This document shows, piece by piece, positions 1 to 12,965 of a stretch of DNA of 64,000 nucleotides. Under the pieces are notes generated by a model, which worked only from the letters and a program-made list of their open reading frames with translations, was not told the origin of the DNA and searched no databases. This stretch comes from Verrucomicrobiota bacterium (GTDB lineage: Bacteria; Verrucomicrobiota; Verrucomicrobiia; Chthoniobacterales; UBA10450), in contig QHPU01000041.1 in the NCBI GenBank assembly GCA_003219175.1, positions 61,784 through 125,783 of the forward strand, written 5' to 3'. Position 1 is the first letter of the stretch. The number at the start of each line of letters is the position of its first letter. The position numbers were made by a program, and so were the translations under genes.

Positions 1-525
1 GGCCGTCGCAGCGAGGTGGTGGCCTTTGGAGTCAGTGCCCAGCAATATGTTACGCTCGACGATCGCAACCTGCCAAACGGCACTGCCTTAATTCACGGTC
101 TAAATTCCAGCAATACGAATCGCCACGATATCGCCCGGGCGTTAATTGAAGGAATCGTAATCGGACTTGCCCAAGGGATGAACCGCTTGATTAGTCTGGG
201 GATCGAAGCCAAAGAATTGCACATTACCGGAGGCGGCGCCAAGAGTGCCAGCATGCGCCAAATCGTTGCCGACGTTTTCGGTCTCCCGGTAGTCGGATTC
301 AAGGTGGTTGAAGGCGCCGCCCTTGGTGCTGCGGTTCAGGCGGGCTGGACTTATTGTCAGACGAAGGGCGAGCCGCTTCAGCTCGAGAAAATTGTGAAGT
401 CAGCAGTAAAAACCGATCGCAAGACGCGCGCCGAACCGCGCAAAGAAAATCAAGCGCTTTATGCGGATTTGCGTGGACGACACGCCGATCTCACGCGGAA
501 ATTAGCAAGCAGCGGCTATTTATGA
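1..525 (+). CDS. xylB: Xylulokinase (FGGY carbohydrate kinase), C-terminal part, truncated by window edge
   Basis: Protein has HGLNSSNTNRHDIARALIEGI and ITGGGAKSASMRQIVADVFGLPV...EGAALGAAVQAG, typical of the FGGY C-terminal domain; open at the 5' window edge. Confidence 0.85.
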   Translation, partial: GRRSEVVAFGVSAQQYVTLDDRNLPNGTALIHGLNSSNTNRHDIARALIEGIVIGLAQGMNRLISLGIEAKELHITGGGAKSASMRQIVADVFGLPVVGFKVVEGAALGAAVQAGWTYCQTKGEPLQLEKIVKSAVKTDRKTRAEPRKENQALYADLRGRHADLTRKLASSGYL

Positions 526-1091
526 AAATCGTAATCGGCGCGACCGGCGCCAGCGGCAGCATTTATTTGCAGCGTTTGCTCGAACAAATCAACATCACCG
601 AGCACGAAGTTCACCTGGTCATGACCGCACACGCGCGACAGGTCGCCGATCACGAACTTTTGGCCTTTCGTCTTCCCGCGAAAGTCCTTCGGCATGCCGA
701 CAATGATATGAACGTGCCGTTCGTCAGCGGTTCGGCACGTTTCGACGCGATGGTGATCGTGCCCTGCTCCATGTCGACGCTCGGCCGAATCGCCACCGGC
801 TCGGGTCAGAGCGCGTTGTTGCGCGCTGCCGATGTTTTTTTGAAGGAACGCCGTAAACTCATCGTCGTCCCCCGGGAAACGCCATGGAGCCTCATTCAGG
901 CGCGCAATGTCGTGACCTTGATCGAGGCCGGCGCAATCGTCTTGCCTGCTATCCCCTCGTTCTACAGCAATCCCAAAAACGTCAACGATGTCGCGGACAC
1001 GGTAGTGTGGCGCATTCTCGATCAGCTTGGGTTGCCCAGTTCGAAAGCCTTCCGCTGGGAAAGCGCAAAAGCTCGTCCGCCGCAAATTTGA
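522..1091 (+). CDS. ubiX: Flavin prenyltransferase UbiX-type
   Basis: MKIVIGATGASGSIYLQRLLE...VPCSMSTLGRIATGSGQSALLRAADVFLKERRKLIVVPRETP; ATG overlaps the upstream stop (ATGA). Confidence 0.92.
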   Translation: MKIVIGATGASGSIYLQRLLEQINITEHEVHLVMTAHARQVADHELLAFRLPAKVLRHADNDMNVPFVSGSARFDAMVIVPCSMSTLGRIATGSGQSALLRAADVFLKERRKLIVVPRETPWSLIQARNVVTLIEAGAIVLPAIPSFYSNPKNVNDVADTVVWRILDQLGLPSSKAFRWESAKARPPQI

Positions 1092-1738
1092 AGCTCGACC
1101 CGGAAAGTTTCATAACGCGCATTCTTGTCGCATTTGGATTTCGCCTGGTGCAATTGTGGGCACGGACGTTGCGCTATGAAGTTGATGCACGCTCGGCCGT
1201 GCTGGAAACGCCGGTGAGGGAGAACTATATCGGGGCGCTGTGGCACAACCGGCTCCTGTTTATCTCGTATGCCCTGAAGCGATTTGCTCCTCACCGTCCC
1301 GGGGCAGGTCTGATCAGCGCGAGCCGGGATGGAGATTTGGTTGCGGACCTAACGAAACGTTTCGGTTTTGATGTTGTCCGGGGCTCCACTTCGCGGCTCG
1401 GGGCCAGTGCAATGCTGGAACTCGCCGAAGTTCTTGCTTCTGGACGTGACGTCTTGATCACCCCGGATGGGCCGCGCGGGCCAGCTTACGAGCTTGGGCG
1501 TGGTATCATTTTTTTAGCCCAAAAGACAGGAGCCCCAATCCAGCCGATTAATATTGAGTATTCGAGCTGTTGGAGGGCCAGGAGCTGGGACAGATTCATC
1601 CTTCCCCGTCCGTTCTCAAGCGCGCGCGTCATTTTCGGTCCCTTGCTTCGTGTCGCACCCACCAATACGGAAGAAGAATTTGAAGCGGAGCGGCGCCGTC
1701 TACAGAATGCAATGATGGCGCTGGTCGAAATGCGCTGA
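1088..1738 (+). CDS. DUF374 / lysophospholipid acyltransferase-like protein
   Basis: [59 protein letters not shown]; likely TTG start overlapping the upstream stop (TTGA). Confidence 0.85.
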   Translation: MKLDPESFITRILVAFGFRLVQLWARTLRYEVDARSAVLETPVRENYIGALWHNRLLFISYALKRFAPHRPGAGLISASRDGDLVADLTKRFGFDVVRGSTSRLGASAMLELAEVLASGRDVLITPDGPRGPAYELGRGIIFLAQKTGAPIQPINIEYSSCWRARSWDRFILPRPFSSARVIFGPLLRVAPTNTEEEFEAERRRLQNAMMALVEMR

Positions 1739-1751
1739 TAGCTTCTGCGCC

Positions 1752-2642
1752 ATGCCAAGACTGATCGATGGCAGAGCCGTCGCACAAAAGGTTTACGCAG
1801 AACTACGCGAAGAAATTGCCAATCTCAAATCGCGGGGATCAATCCCGGGGCTGGCGGTAATTCTCATCGGCGACGATCCCGCCTCGCGCACCTACGTGCG
1901 GGCCAAAGACAAAATGTGCCGCGAACTGGGTCTTCATTCGGTGAAACTCGAATTGCCCGCGACGACGACGCAGGAGGAACTCCTTGCCCGGGTGGACGAA
2001 CTCAATCGCAACCAGAAAATCCACGGCATTCTTGTGCAATCACCACCGCCGCCACAGATCGACGAGGCGGCTATCGTGCGCGCACTCGATTCGCAGAAAG
2101 ACGTCGACGGATTCCACCCACTCAACGTCGCGAAGCTCGCGCTTGACGACGAAACAGGTTTTGTTCCCTGCACTCCACTTGGTTGCCTGCGTTTGCTCCG
2201 TGAAAGCGGGGTCGCCCTCTCCGGTGCCAACGTCGTCGTGCTGGGCCGCAGTATGATCGTCGGAAAACCGATGGCGCTCTTGCTTATACGCAAGGGCATT
2301 GATGCGACTGTCACCGTCATCCATTCGCGCACTCGACACATCTCGGAGATTTGTCACCGCGCCGATGTCATTATTGCCGCAATCGGTCGTCCACATTTCG
2401 TTAGAACAGAATTTGTGGGTGAAGGCGCGACGGTAATCGATGTGGGAATTAACCGGGTGGACGACGCGACGAACGAGCGCGGTTACAAACTCGTTGGCGA
2501 TGTCGATTTCGACGCGGTGGCAGAAATTGCCGGCGCGATTACTCCCGTTCCTGGTGGTGTCGGTCCGATGACGATCGCGATGTTAATGTCGAACACCGTG
2601 AAGGCTTGCCGGCAAATCACTTCATCCTCAACGCCTGGATAA
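1752..2642 (+). CDS. folD: Bifunctional methylenetetrahydrofolate dehydrogenase/cyclohydrolase
   Basis: [13 protein letters not shown]..., [52 protein letters not shown]. Confidence 0.97.
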   Translation: MPRLIDGRAVAQKVYAELREEIANLKSRGSIPGLAVILIGDDPASRTYVRAKDKMCRELGLHSVKLELPATTTQEELLARVDELNRNQKIHGILVQSPPPPQIDEAAIVRALDSQKDVDGFHPLNVAKLALDDETGFVPCTPLGCLRLLRESGVALSGANVVVLGRSMIVGKPMALLLIRKGIDATVTVIHSRTRHISEICHRADVIIAAIGRPHFVRTEFVGEGATVIDVGINRVDDATNERGYKLVGDVDFDAVAEIAGAITPVPGGVGPMTIAMLMSNTVKACRQITSSSTPG

Positions 2643-2662
2643 CCGCTGGGCCCGGAAAAATA

Positions 2663-3745
2663 TTACCGGACGATTCTTCGCGTCAGAAAACGCAAGAGTG
2701 CCGGTTGAAAACGGGCGAAGTCGAGCAAAATCGATCCGAGCTTTGGTGACACAACTGCACTACGCGCTAGAGTGTTAATCCACAATCGGCCACGATACAT
2801 CGCAGTATGCTTCGCGGCATATTCAGCGGTTGCGTCCGTTGAATTTTCCTGAACAATTCTTGCCGTCGCAGTCGCGGCCAGCACACCCGAGCGCAGCGCA
2901 TAAAAAATTCCTTCACCGGTAAATGGTTCTACGACACGAGCAGCATCGCCGGCAAACAACAGATTCCGGTGCGCCGGAGGAACCGTCGCGCGCGTCAATG
3001 GCGTGATTGTTCGCCATTGCTGAGCTGTCGAGAGTGCGAATTGTTCGATTGCCCACTTTTGCAATGTGCGAATCGATTTGGGCTTCCCAACCAGACAGAG
3101 GTTGAATTCACCTTCGCTTACCGGTGCCTGGCCGGAATAGCCGCCCGGCAGCAATTGCAGAACGACCTTGTTTCCGAAATGAGGCGGCAATGAAATGTGC
3201 GCCTGCAGCGCCACGCGTTCCTTTCCGATGTGCGGAAGCAACCCGCACAACCGCGCCACGGTTGAGTTGCGGCCGTCCGCTGCCACCAAAACCTGCGCTC
3301 GACAAGCGAACGCATCCGCAATCGTCAGTTTCCAATCGCCATTGGTTTTCTCGAGCGATGTCAGCGTGCTTTTTTCCCGGATTTCTGCACCAAGCTGAGA
3401 GGCACGATCGAGCAGGAGAGTATCGAAGATACTCCGTTTAATGGCGATCTCAGCGTCTTCGCCCTGCGGGAGCGCAATCTCCATGCTCCGATCGTGCAAG
3501 CCAATGAACGCAACCGATGCCAGAGTGGCATGAGGCGCTTCTCGCACCCGTTGATCAATTCCGAGCTGCCGCAAAATCGGCCAGCACTCCGGATTCAAAC
3601 AATCGCCGCACACTTTTTCCCGCGGAAATTTTTCGCGTTCGATCAGAACCGTCCGCAATCCTGCCGCAGCACAAAATGCGGCGCAAACCGACCCTGCGGG
3701 CCCGCCGCCGACGACCGCGACATCAAAAATTTCCATATCATTCAA
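2663..3745 (-). CDS. FAD-dependent oxidoreductase (geranylgeranyl reductase-like)
   Basis: DVAVVGGGPAGSVCAAFCAAAGLRTVLIEREKFPREKVCGDCL dinucleotide fold and LLFAGDAARVVEPFTGEGIFYAL motif. Confidence 0.85.
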   Translation of the reverse strand: MNDMEIFDVAVVGGGPAGSVCAAFCAAAGLRTVLIEREKFPREKVCGDCLNPECWPILRQLGIDQRVREAPHATLASVAFIGLHDRSMEIALPQGEDAEIAIKRSIFDTLLLDRASQLGAEIREKSTLTSLEKTNGDWKLTIADAFACRAQVLVAADGRNSTVARLCGLLPHIGKERVALQAHISLPPHFGNKVVLQLLPGGYSGQAPVSEGEFNLCLVGKPKSIRTLQKWAIEQFALSTAQQWRTITPLTRATVPPAHRNLLFAGDAARVVEPFTGEGIFYALRSGVLAATATARIVQENSTDATAEYAAKHTAMYRGRLWINTLARSAVVSPKLGSILLDFARFQPALLRFLTRRIVR

Positions 3746-3826
3746 GACGGGGCTGTCGCTAACGCCAATCCGGCTCGGACGTGCCGCCTTTGACGTGCGA
3801 TATGTTTGAGGACGACATTTGTTTCA

Positions 3827-4957
3827 ATGAGCTGGTCACTTCCAATCTTCCGCGTCTACGGAATCCAGTTGCGGATTCATGTCACCTTTTTGCTTCTAAT
3901 CGGATGGCTGGCATTCGGTTATTACGCACAGGGCGGCTCGGCCATCGCCTTTTGGCGCGTAATTTTTGTCCTGTTGCTGTTTGTTTGTGTTGTCCTGCAC
4001 GAGTTTGGCCACGCCATCGCAGCGAAAAACTACGGCATCAATACTCCTGACATCACCCTTTTGCCGATTGGCGGCGTCGCCCGCCTGCAGCGAATGCCTG
4101 AGGAACCGTGGCAAGAACTGGTTATCGCGCTGGCTGGTCCGCTTGTAAACGTGGTGATCGCTCTCACCTTGTTCGTATTCGTTGGCTGGCGCGGATTTTC
4201 CCTCGAACACGCTGCCTCCGGTGCGGACCTCCTCGTTCAGTTGCTCGCGATCAATGTGATACTCGTCCTCTTCAATCTGCTGCCGGCATTTCCAATGGAC
4301 GGCGGCCGCGTTTTGCGCGCCCTTCTCGCAACGCGACTGAGTTACGCGCGTGCCACTCAAATTGCCGCCAGCATCGGCCAAGCATGCGCCTTTATCTTTG
4401 GGTTTCTTGGTCTGTTTGGAAATCCGCTCCTCATCTTTATCGCCCTATTTGTTTATATGGGTGCGTCGCAGGAGGCAGCGCTCGCCCAAATCAAAGATAT
4501 TTCCCGCAGTTTCCCGGTCTCGAGTGCGATGGTGCGCGAGTTCCGGTCGCTGCCGCAAACCGCCACCCTTCAGGAAGCGGTCGACGCGCTTCTTGCCACC
4601 TCGCAGCACGATTTTCCGGTGGTGGATGAGACCGGCAACGTCGCCGGCGTTTTGACCCGGCACGATTTGATCGCGGCGCTGCGCAAACATGACCCGCAAA
4701 TCCAGGTCGGCGAGGTAATGCGTCGCGACATCCCGACGGTGACGACAGGCACGCGTTTCGAGGAGGCATTTCGAATCATGCAGGAATGCAATTGTCCCGT
4801 CGTACCGGTACTGGATGGAATGAAGCGACTGGTGGGTCTGTTGACTCCCGAAAACGTGACCGAATTGATGATGGTCCACTCGGCAATGCCACAGCGCCGG
4901 CCTAGGAGACTATTGAAGAGCCCTCATCCTAACCTTCTCCCAGTGGGAGAGGACTAA
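3827..4957 (+). CDS. Site-2 protease family (M50) metalloprotease with CBS domains
   Basis: HEFGHAIAAKNYGI zinc motif, FNLLPAFPMDGGRVLRALL, C-terminal CBS pair; last residues run into an interspersed repeat. Confidence 0.92.
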   Translation: MSWSLPIFRVYGIQLRIHVTFLLLIGWLAFGYYAQGGSAIAFWRVIFVLLLFVCVVLHEFGHAIAAKNYGINTPDITLLPIGGVARLQRMPEEPWQELVIALAGPLVNVVIALTLFVFVGWRGFSLEHAASGADLLVQLLAINVILVLFNLLPAFPMDGGRVLRALLATRLSYARATQIAASIGQACAFIFGFLGLFGNPLLIFIALFVYMGASQEAALAQIKDISRSFPVSSAMVREFRSLPQTATLQEAVDALLATSQHDFPVVDETGNVAGVLTRHDLIAALRKHDPQIQVGEVMRRDIPTVTTGTRFEEAFRIMQECNCPVVPVLDGMKRLVGLLTPENVTELMMVHSAMPQRRPRRLLKSPHPNLLPVGED

Positions 4958-4965
4958 GATGAGGG
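4921..4965. repeat. Imperfect palindromic interspersed repeat (CCCTCATCCTAACCTTCTCCC...GGGAGAGGACTAAGATGAGGG)
   Basis: CCCTCATC / GATGAGGG outer arms and TTCTCCC / GGGAGAG inner arms read directly. Confidence 0.85.
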
Positions 4966-5072
4966 ACAAATTGCAGGGCAGGCGCTCCTGATTTCCGATT
5001 GCACAACCGGCAAGCGAGGCGCTTGCCCTACAATTCTGGCAGGGCGATTTTCAATCTTATCAAGAGCTGGCG

Positions 5073-6632
5073 GTGACTAAAAAAGAAAAACCAGATCTAA
5101 CGAAAAAGGTACACGAGGTGCCGCACAAACCCGGTGTTTATTTGATGCGCGATCGTTTCAACCGCGTCATCTACGTCGGCAAAGCGCGCGATCTGCGCAA
5201 ACGCGTTGGCTCCTATTTCATGCCCTCGAAAATGGCAGTGGCTGATCTGAAGACTCGCGCCATGCTGGACGCGGTTTGGGATTTTGAGACCCACACCGTG
5301 CAGAGTGAAGCCGAATCGATTTTGCTCGAAGGTAAATTGATCAAGGAATACCGGCCGCGCTACAACGTTTCCTTTCGCGACGATAAGCGCTTCCTCCTGG
5401 TCAAGGTGGATCAGACCGAAGAATGGCCGCGGTTTCGTCTCGCCCGTTTCAAGAAAGAGGACAACGCCCGCTACTTCGGACCATATGCACACGCCGGCGC
5501 GCTTCGGCAGACGTTAAATTTTATGCGCAAGAAATTCGGAGTGCTTACCTTTGGCCGTGGGTCACCGACGGAGCGTGAGTTGAAGTCGTCAACCTATCAG
5601 GTGCCGATGAAGTTAAGCGAGATTACACCGGAAATTTATCGTGAACGGGTCGCGCAGGCCTGCGAATTTCTCGAGGGACATTCGCGCGAAATGATGGCGG
5701 AGTTGGAGAAGCAAATGCGGGCGCAAGCCGAGAAGCTCGATTTTGAAAAGGCGGCGGAGTTGCGCAACATGCTAGACGATCTGCGCCGAACGACCCGACC
5801 TACGCGTCGTTTCACTCGTGGTTCGTTGCCAACCACGATTGATCCGGAAGCGGACGTTCGCGCTTTGGCCGACGCTTTGCAATTGCCGAAAATCCCGCGC
5901 GTGATGGAATGCTTCGATATTTCCAACATCAGCACGACGCACGTCGTCGCGTCGATGGTCTGTTTTCGAGACGGTGTTCCGGACAAGAATTGTTATCGTC
6001 GCTATCGAATTCGCACCGTCGAAGGCCAGGATGATTTCGCCAGCATGGCTGAGGTAGTGCGGCGAAGATATTCCCGAATCTTGCTTGAAGCCCGCGACGT
6101 GAATCCGGATGTGGCGGAATTTTCGCAGGAAAATCCCGCAGAAGCGCTGGAGCGCCAATCAACTATCAACTCTCAACCATCCACTGTGAATCTAGTCCGT
6201 TTGCCTGATCTCATCATTGTCGATGGCGGCAAGGGCCAGCTCTCCTCCGCCTGCAAAGAACTACAGCGGCTCGGGTTGCACGATCTGCCGATCATCGGTC
6301 TGGCCAAGGAAGACGAAGAAATCTATCGGCCCGGCCGGGCGCTGCCGTTGCAATTGCCGGATGATTCAGGCGCGTTACGTCTGCTTCAACGCATCCGCGA
6401 CGAAGCCCATCGTTTCGCCAACGCGTATCATCAGCTGCTGATGAAGAAACGAGTTGGTGAAAGCATTCTCGACGATTGCCCGGGCGTTAGCCAGCATCGC
6501 AAAAACCTGTTGCTGCGAAAATTTGGCTCAGTAAAACGGTTGCGGCGGGCCAGTGTGGAAGAAATCGCGGCTACGGATGGAATCGGAACAAAGTTGGCGG
6601 CCGACGTGCATCGGTTTTTACAAACGCACTAA
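5073..6632 (+). CDS. uvrC: Excinuclease ABC subunit C, compact form lacking the Cys motif
   Basis: GIY-YIG domain GVYLMRDRFNRVIYVGKARDLRKRVGSYF; UVR motif; ECFDISNISTTHVVASMVCF; LPDLIIVDGGKGQL; C-terminal HhH. Confidence 0.92.
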   Translation: MTKKEKPDLTKKVHEVPHKPGVYLMRDRFNRVIYVGKARDLRKRVGSYFMPSKMAVADLKTRAMLDAVWDFETHTVQSEAESILLEGKLIKEYRPRYNVSFRDDKRFLLVKVDQTEEWPRFRLARFKKEDNARYFGPYAHAGALRQTLNFMRKKFGVLTFGRGSPTERELKSSTYQVPMKLSEITPEIYRERVAQACEFLEGHSREMMAELEKQMRAQAEKLDFEKAAELRNMLDDLRRTTRPTRRFTRGSLPTTIDPEADVRALADALQLPKIPRVMECFDISNISTTHVVASMVCFRDGVPDKNCYRRYRIRTVEGQDDFASMAEVVRRRYSRILLEARDVNPDVAEFSQENPAEALERQSTINSQPSTVNLVRLPDLIIVDGGKGQLSSACKELQRLGLHDLPIIGLAKEDEEIYRPGRALPLQLPDDSGALRLLQRIRDEAHRFANAYHQLLMKKRVGESILDDCPGVSQHRKNLLLRKFGSVKRLRRASVEEIAATDGIGTKLAADVHRFLQTH

Positions 6633-6671
6633 GGCTGATCATTCTAAATCACGCACAGAATTCCTGATCGG

Positions 6672-8606
6672 ATGAGAGGTTTAATCGCGCGCGTTGGTTT
6701 TATATCGCTGATGATGGCGACTTCGAATGCGACCGGACAACAATTGGCGCCGTCTCCGTCGACGACGCCCAGTGCCACGCCCTCGGAAGAAGTCGCGCAA
6801 CCTGCGCTCGACGAGGAAATTGTTCCGACCTTCGAGACGCAAAAACTCGCGCGCACTTACATCCTCGATATCCCGGCGCCGCGTGGACAGATTACCGATC
6901 GCAACGGTGCGCCGTTCGCGCAAAACCGACTCAGCTACAGTCTGGCGATCAATTTTCCAACCCCACTTGAGTTTAACGACAGTCAGACCTTGGAATTTGC
7001 GCATCGGCAGATCGCGACCGCACAGAGGTTACTCGGCCGCCAAATCCGGATTGCCGACGACGCTATTCTCCGTCACTACCATAACCGCGGAATTCTGCCC
7101 TTCGAGATTTCGACCAATCTTTCCGCGGAAGAATACGAGGCTGCGAAAGCGCATCTGCCATCGGAAATGACACTGCGCGGTGTTTACATTCGCGTTTATC
7201 CACAGGGCAAGGTTGCCGGACAGGTCGTCGGTTATTGTGGACGGACAGGGCGCAATCCCGACGGGATCATCGACAATCATGAAACCATCTGGCCAGAAAC
7301 CGAGGGGCGCGAAGGGATCGAACAAACCTTCAATGCTGTGTTAACCGGCAAACACGGTGAGTATAAGATGACCTTCGACAGAGATGGCCGAAGAACTTCG
7401 GAAAAGATCGCTTCACCTCCTGTTCCCGGTCACACGGTGGTGACCACATTAGACCTGCGGTTGCAGGAATTGGCTGAGAAAGCTCTCGAGGCGAAGGCGA
7501 AACGCGGTGCCATCGTGATCATGGATCCGAACAACGGCGACATTCTCGCGCTCGCGTCCTGGCCAGATTACAACCCCAACGTTTTCGTTCCTTCGATTTC
7601 GGCGGAAAACTTTAAGGCGTTGCAAGATGACCCTGGGATTCCACTTTTGCCACGCGCTTTTCGTTCATCCTACCCGCCCGGATCGACCTTCAAAGTCGCC
7701 GTCGGCATCGCCGCGCTGGAAAGCGGATCGGTAACACCGAGTGAACAGTATCAATGCGTCCCATCGATCCAGATCGGGAACCTCACCTTTCACAATTGGA
7801 AAAAAAGCGATCGCGGCTTCCTGAATTTCGTTCAGGCCCTGACCGAATCCTGCGACACTTGGTTTTATCAGGTCGGAATCAAGACCGGCGCGGATCCGAT
7901 CATCGATTGGGCGCAGAAACTCGGTTTCGGCGCAAAAACCGGAATTCCCATTCGCGGCGAAGTAGAAGGGCGCGTGCCTAACGATTCCTATATGAAGGCA
8001 ACACATGGGCGAAAGTTATTGAATGGGGACATCGCCAATCTTTCCATCGGCCAAGGCGACACGCAGGTTACGCCATTACAGATGGCACAGGCGATGTCGA
8101 TCGTCGCCAACGGAGGGACGTTTTACCAAACACGGCTAGTGCAGCAGGTGCAATCAATCGATGGCGGCATCGTGACGGCTTACAATGTGCGCGAGAAACG
8201 GACGCTGAATTTTTCCTCAGAAACGCTTGCGCAGCTTCGCGAGGGAATGATAAACGCGGTCAACGGCCCTGCGGGAACTGCCCATGCCGCTAGCCTCGAC
8301 CCCGTAACTGTGGCTGGCAAAACCGGGACGGCGCAATGGGGACCAAAAAATAAGGAGCGAACGGCGGCGTGGTTTGCCGGTTTTTTGCCCGCGCAAAAGC
8401 CGCAGTACGCTTTTGCGGCGCTTTACGAAGGCGACGTGGGTGTGAAAGCACACGGTGGAACTGTGGCAGCGCCGCTGATTGCCCAAGTTTTCAAGGAAGT
8501 TTACAAAGGCGAGCAGGCCAACGGTCGCCGTAATCGTCGTGGGCAAGTGGAAGAATCACCAACGGTCCGTCGCGCCGAGCCGGTCGAGGACGATTCCGGC
8601 GACTAA
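6672..8606 (+). CDS. mrdA: Penicillin-binding protein 2 (peptidoglycan transpeptidase)
   Basis: RGQITDRNGAPFAQN; YPPGSTFK (SxxK); SCDTWFYQVG; LSIGQGDTQVTPLQMA; VAGKTGTAQ. Confidence 0.9.
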   Translation: MRGLIARVGFISLMMATSNATGQQLAPSPSTTPSATPSEEVAQPALDEEIVPTFETQKLARTYILDIPAPRGQITDRNGAPFAQNRLSYSLAINFPTPLEFNDSQTLEFAHRQIATAQRLLGRQIRIADDAILRHYHNRGILPFEISTNLSAEEYEAAKAHLPSEMTLRGVYIRVYPQGKVAGQVVGYCGRTGRNPDGIIDNHETIWPETEGREGIEQTFNAVLTGKHGEYKMTFDRDGRRTSEKIASPPVPGHTVVTTLDLRLQELAEKALEAKAKRGAIVIMDPNNGDILALASWPDYNPNVFVPSISAENFKALQDDPGIPLLPRAFRSSYPPGSTFKVAVGIAALESGSVTPSEQYQCVPSIQIGNLTFHNWKKSDRGFLNFVQALTESCDTWFYQVGIKTGADPIIDWAQKLGFGAKTGIPIRGEVEGRVPNDSYMKATHGRKLLNGDIANLSIGQGDTQVTPLQMAQAMSIVANGGTFYQTRLVQQVQSIDGGIVTAYNVREKRTLNFSSETLAQLREGMINAVNGPAGTAHAASLDPVTVAGKTGTAQWGPKNKERTAAWFAGFLPAQKPQYAFAALYEGDVGVKAHGGTVAAPLIAQVFKEVYKGEQANGRRNRRGQVEESPTVRRAEPVEDDSGD

Positions 8607-8633
8607 CGAATCAGATATCCGTTCTCATAACGT

Positions 8634-8739
8634 GTCATCCCGATTCGCGAGGATCTCACCAACACGGAAGAACCAACCGATCTGAGTTGTCTGATCGACG
8701 ACCGTTGGCGAGGTCCCTCGCCTGCGCGCGGGATGACGG
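8634..8739. repeat. TCATCCCG...GGGATGAC interspersed palindromic repeat copy
   Basis: TGTCATCCCGATTCGCGAGGATCTCACC paired with GAGGTCCCTCGCCTGCGCGCGGGATGACGG. Confidence 0.6.
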
Positions 8740-8796
8740 AGTTTACTTCTCGCTCCCGGTTTGGGAACCAAAGATACGAACGGCCCTTCCCTCGAT

Positions 8797-10188
<1,392 letters not shown>

Positions 10189-10358
10189 TTAGGCGGGCGC
10201 TGGAAATACAAGCACAATTTTCCTGTGCACTCTCGATTTTTTTGCTCGGAAGTTCAACTACAAATGATAGGAACGCCAAACTGGCATTCAGGGCTGGCCG
10301 TGACCATAAACTTAAACGGCTGATCCGCTAAACCCGCGAAACGACGCCAAAGAAGCAA

Positions 10359-10733
10359 TTAGCGACTTGACTGCGCGTAGTGTTCCGCGCCCAAAAAGTG
10401 TAGGGAGATATACGTATCGTCGCCTACAACCCAGCTATCGTGCCCGGGCCCGATGTAAAACAAATCTCCCGGCTTCATCTCGTAGTAGCGGCCGTCTTTC
10501 ATCCGGCAAGCCGCGCACCCGGACACAACCATCCCGACATGTTCCACCTCGCAAAGCGCTGCACCGGTCACAGCTCCAACATGTTGCGACCATTTCCATC
10601 CCGGCTCATAACTGGCCCGGCCAATCGTTATCGATCCGATCTTTACGGTCTCGAATTTCCCTTTTTCGAATGTGCGCACTTCATCCGGTTGCTCGAATCG
10701 TCTGATCAAAAAGTCATCGTAGTTCGGTAACAT
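10359..10733 (-). CDS. Cupin domain protein
   Basis: PGWKWSQHVG...EVEHVGMVVSGCAACRMKDGRYYEMKPGDLFYIGPGHDSWVVGDD. Confidence 0.8.
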   Translation of the reverse strand: MLPNYDDFLIRRFEQPDEVRTFEKGKFETVKIGSITIGRASYEPGWKWSQHVGAVTGAALCEVEHVGMVVSGCAACRMKDGRYYEMKPGDLFYIGPGHDSWVVGDDTYISLHFLGAEHYAQSSR

Positions 10734-10866
10734 TGCTCAACATAGCAGAAAGAAACGATCCGCTAAACACGCGCCTTCGCCAAACTACGCCGCGAGCGCA
10801 AAATGACCCCAAGAAACCAGCAAAGTTCAGCATCCCTCGGAATAAATTTGGCTGAGCCCAAAGCAA

Positions 10867-10896
10867 AACAGCCGGACCCTTTCGAGTCCGGCTGTT
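10867..10896 (-). terminator. Rho-independent-like terminator downstream of groEL
   Basis: AACAGCCGGAC-loop-GTCCGGCTGTT inverted repeat followed on the minus strand by a T-rich stretch (TTTTGCTTT). Confidence 0.75.
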
Positions 10897-10923
10897 GTTG
10901 AATCTTCGTTAAGTCTCAGCGGC

Positions 10924-12567
<1,644 letters not shown>

Positions 12568-12586
12568 TTAATTTCCTTCTTTTGGA

Positions 12587-12883
12587 TTAACCGATGATGC
12601 CGAGGATATCGTCCTCCCGCATGATCAGATAGGTATCGCCGTCGATTTTGATTTCGGTGCCGCCGTATTTCGAGATCAGCACTTTGTCCCCGGATTTGAC
12701 GGTGAAATCGACTTTCTTGCCGTTGTCGTCAATTTTCCCGGTTCCAAGCGCGACGACTTTGCCTTCCTGCGGTTTTTCCTTCGCGGTATCAGGGATAATG
12801 ATACCGCCCTTCTTCATTTCCTGCTCTTCAATCGGCTGCACCAGCACCCGATCTCCAAGTGGTCTGACATTAACTGATGCCAT
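12587..12883 (-). CDS. groES: Co-chaperonin GroES
   Basis: [45 protein letters not shown]. Confidence 0.99.
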   Translation of the reverse strand: MASVNVRPLGDRVLVQPIEEQEMKKGGIIIPDTAKEKPQEGKVVALGTGKIDDNGKKVDFTVKSGDKVLISKYGGTEIKIDGDTYLIMREDDILGIIG

Positions 12884-12917
12884 AGTTTCTTTCTCTACTC
12901 CTTTGTTTACTTAGTTG

Positions 12918-12959
12918 TTGCCGGCAGTAGCTCGGGAGTTATCGAGCTACCACCGGCAA
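12918..12959 (-). terminator. Stem-loop between dnaK and groES
   Basis: TTGCCGGcagTAGCTCgggagttatcGAGCTAccaCCGGCAA; no long T-run, so the terminator role is uncertain. Confidence 0.5.
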
Positions 12960-12965
12960 ATTGGT